Source: an uncultured Lachnospiraceae bacterium (lineage in GTDB: Bacteria; Bacillota; Clostridia; Lachnospirales; Lachnospiraceae). Taken from it: DNA of 5,054 bases. A program made the translations under genes and the position numbers. Numbering within the stretch: position 1 is the first letter of the stretch; the number at the start of each line of letters is the position of its first letter. Positions 5,019 through 5,054 of this stretch are shown here, piece by piece. The stretch covers positions 1-5,054 of the forward strand of contig CACZSB010000131.1 in assembly GCA_902783765.1 (NCBI GenBank). Direction: 5' to 3'. The notes beneath the pieces were generated by a model. That model had not been told where the DNA came from. It did not search any database and saw nothing but the letters and a program-made list of their open reading frames with translations.

Positions 5019-5054
5019 AGTAACGGTCAGCGATTTGGTTTGTCAGCTAAGAAA

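Noticed and set aside
5026..5047. GTCAGC repeated at 5026-5031 and 5042-5047 after the HTH gene
   Set aside because: Six-base repeat in only 36 bases of visible sequence; too little to interpret.

Overview
The window looks like a chromosomal piece of a fairly GC-rich Firmicute, probably a clostridial or Negativicutes-type anaerobe. This is an inference from Shine-Dalgarno-rich starts, a Bacillus/Clostridium-like glycerol kinase, a short NAD-type malic enzyme and a Cro/C1 mini-regulator. No species can be named from the sequence alone.

Layout. Positions 1-364 hold the C-terminal end of an SPFH/band-7 (stomatin-like) membrane-scaffold protein. A GC-rich hairpin (376-396) separates it from glpK, glycerol kinase (416-1924). 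Twenty-four bases later comes a malate/L-lactate dehydrogenase of the Ldh_2 family (1949-3055). A 77-base gap containing a REP-like palindrome follows, then an NAD(P)-dependent malic enzyme (3133-4305) that ends in a hairpin terminator. All four genes lie on the + strand. A tRNA-Ala(GGC) gene (4396-4468) has its own promoter and a strong terminator (4474-4505). From about 4500 the base composition becomes clearly more AT-rich. Positions 4501-4814 are non-coding as far as I can see, with several complementary segments, a minus-strand extended -10 sequence and a good + strand promoter. That promoter serves a 67-residue Cro/C1-type helix-turn-helix regulator (4815-5018), which starts whatever lies to the right.

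How it works together. GlpK makes glycerol-3-phosphate from glycerol and ATP. The Ldh_2 enzyme and the malic enzyme share malate as a likely common intermediate (oxaloacetate-malate-pyruvate), so they read as a small C3/C4 central-metabolism cluster balancing NAD(P)H. The change in composition right after a tRNA gene, followed by an XRE-type regulator of the kind often found beside mobile or restriction-modification genes, suggests the left edge of an accessory region whose cargo lies beyond the window.

I see no clear new system inside these 5 kb. The least explained part is 4501-4750: a possible minus-strand small RNA or structured RNA.
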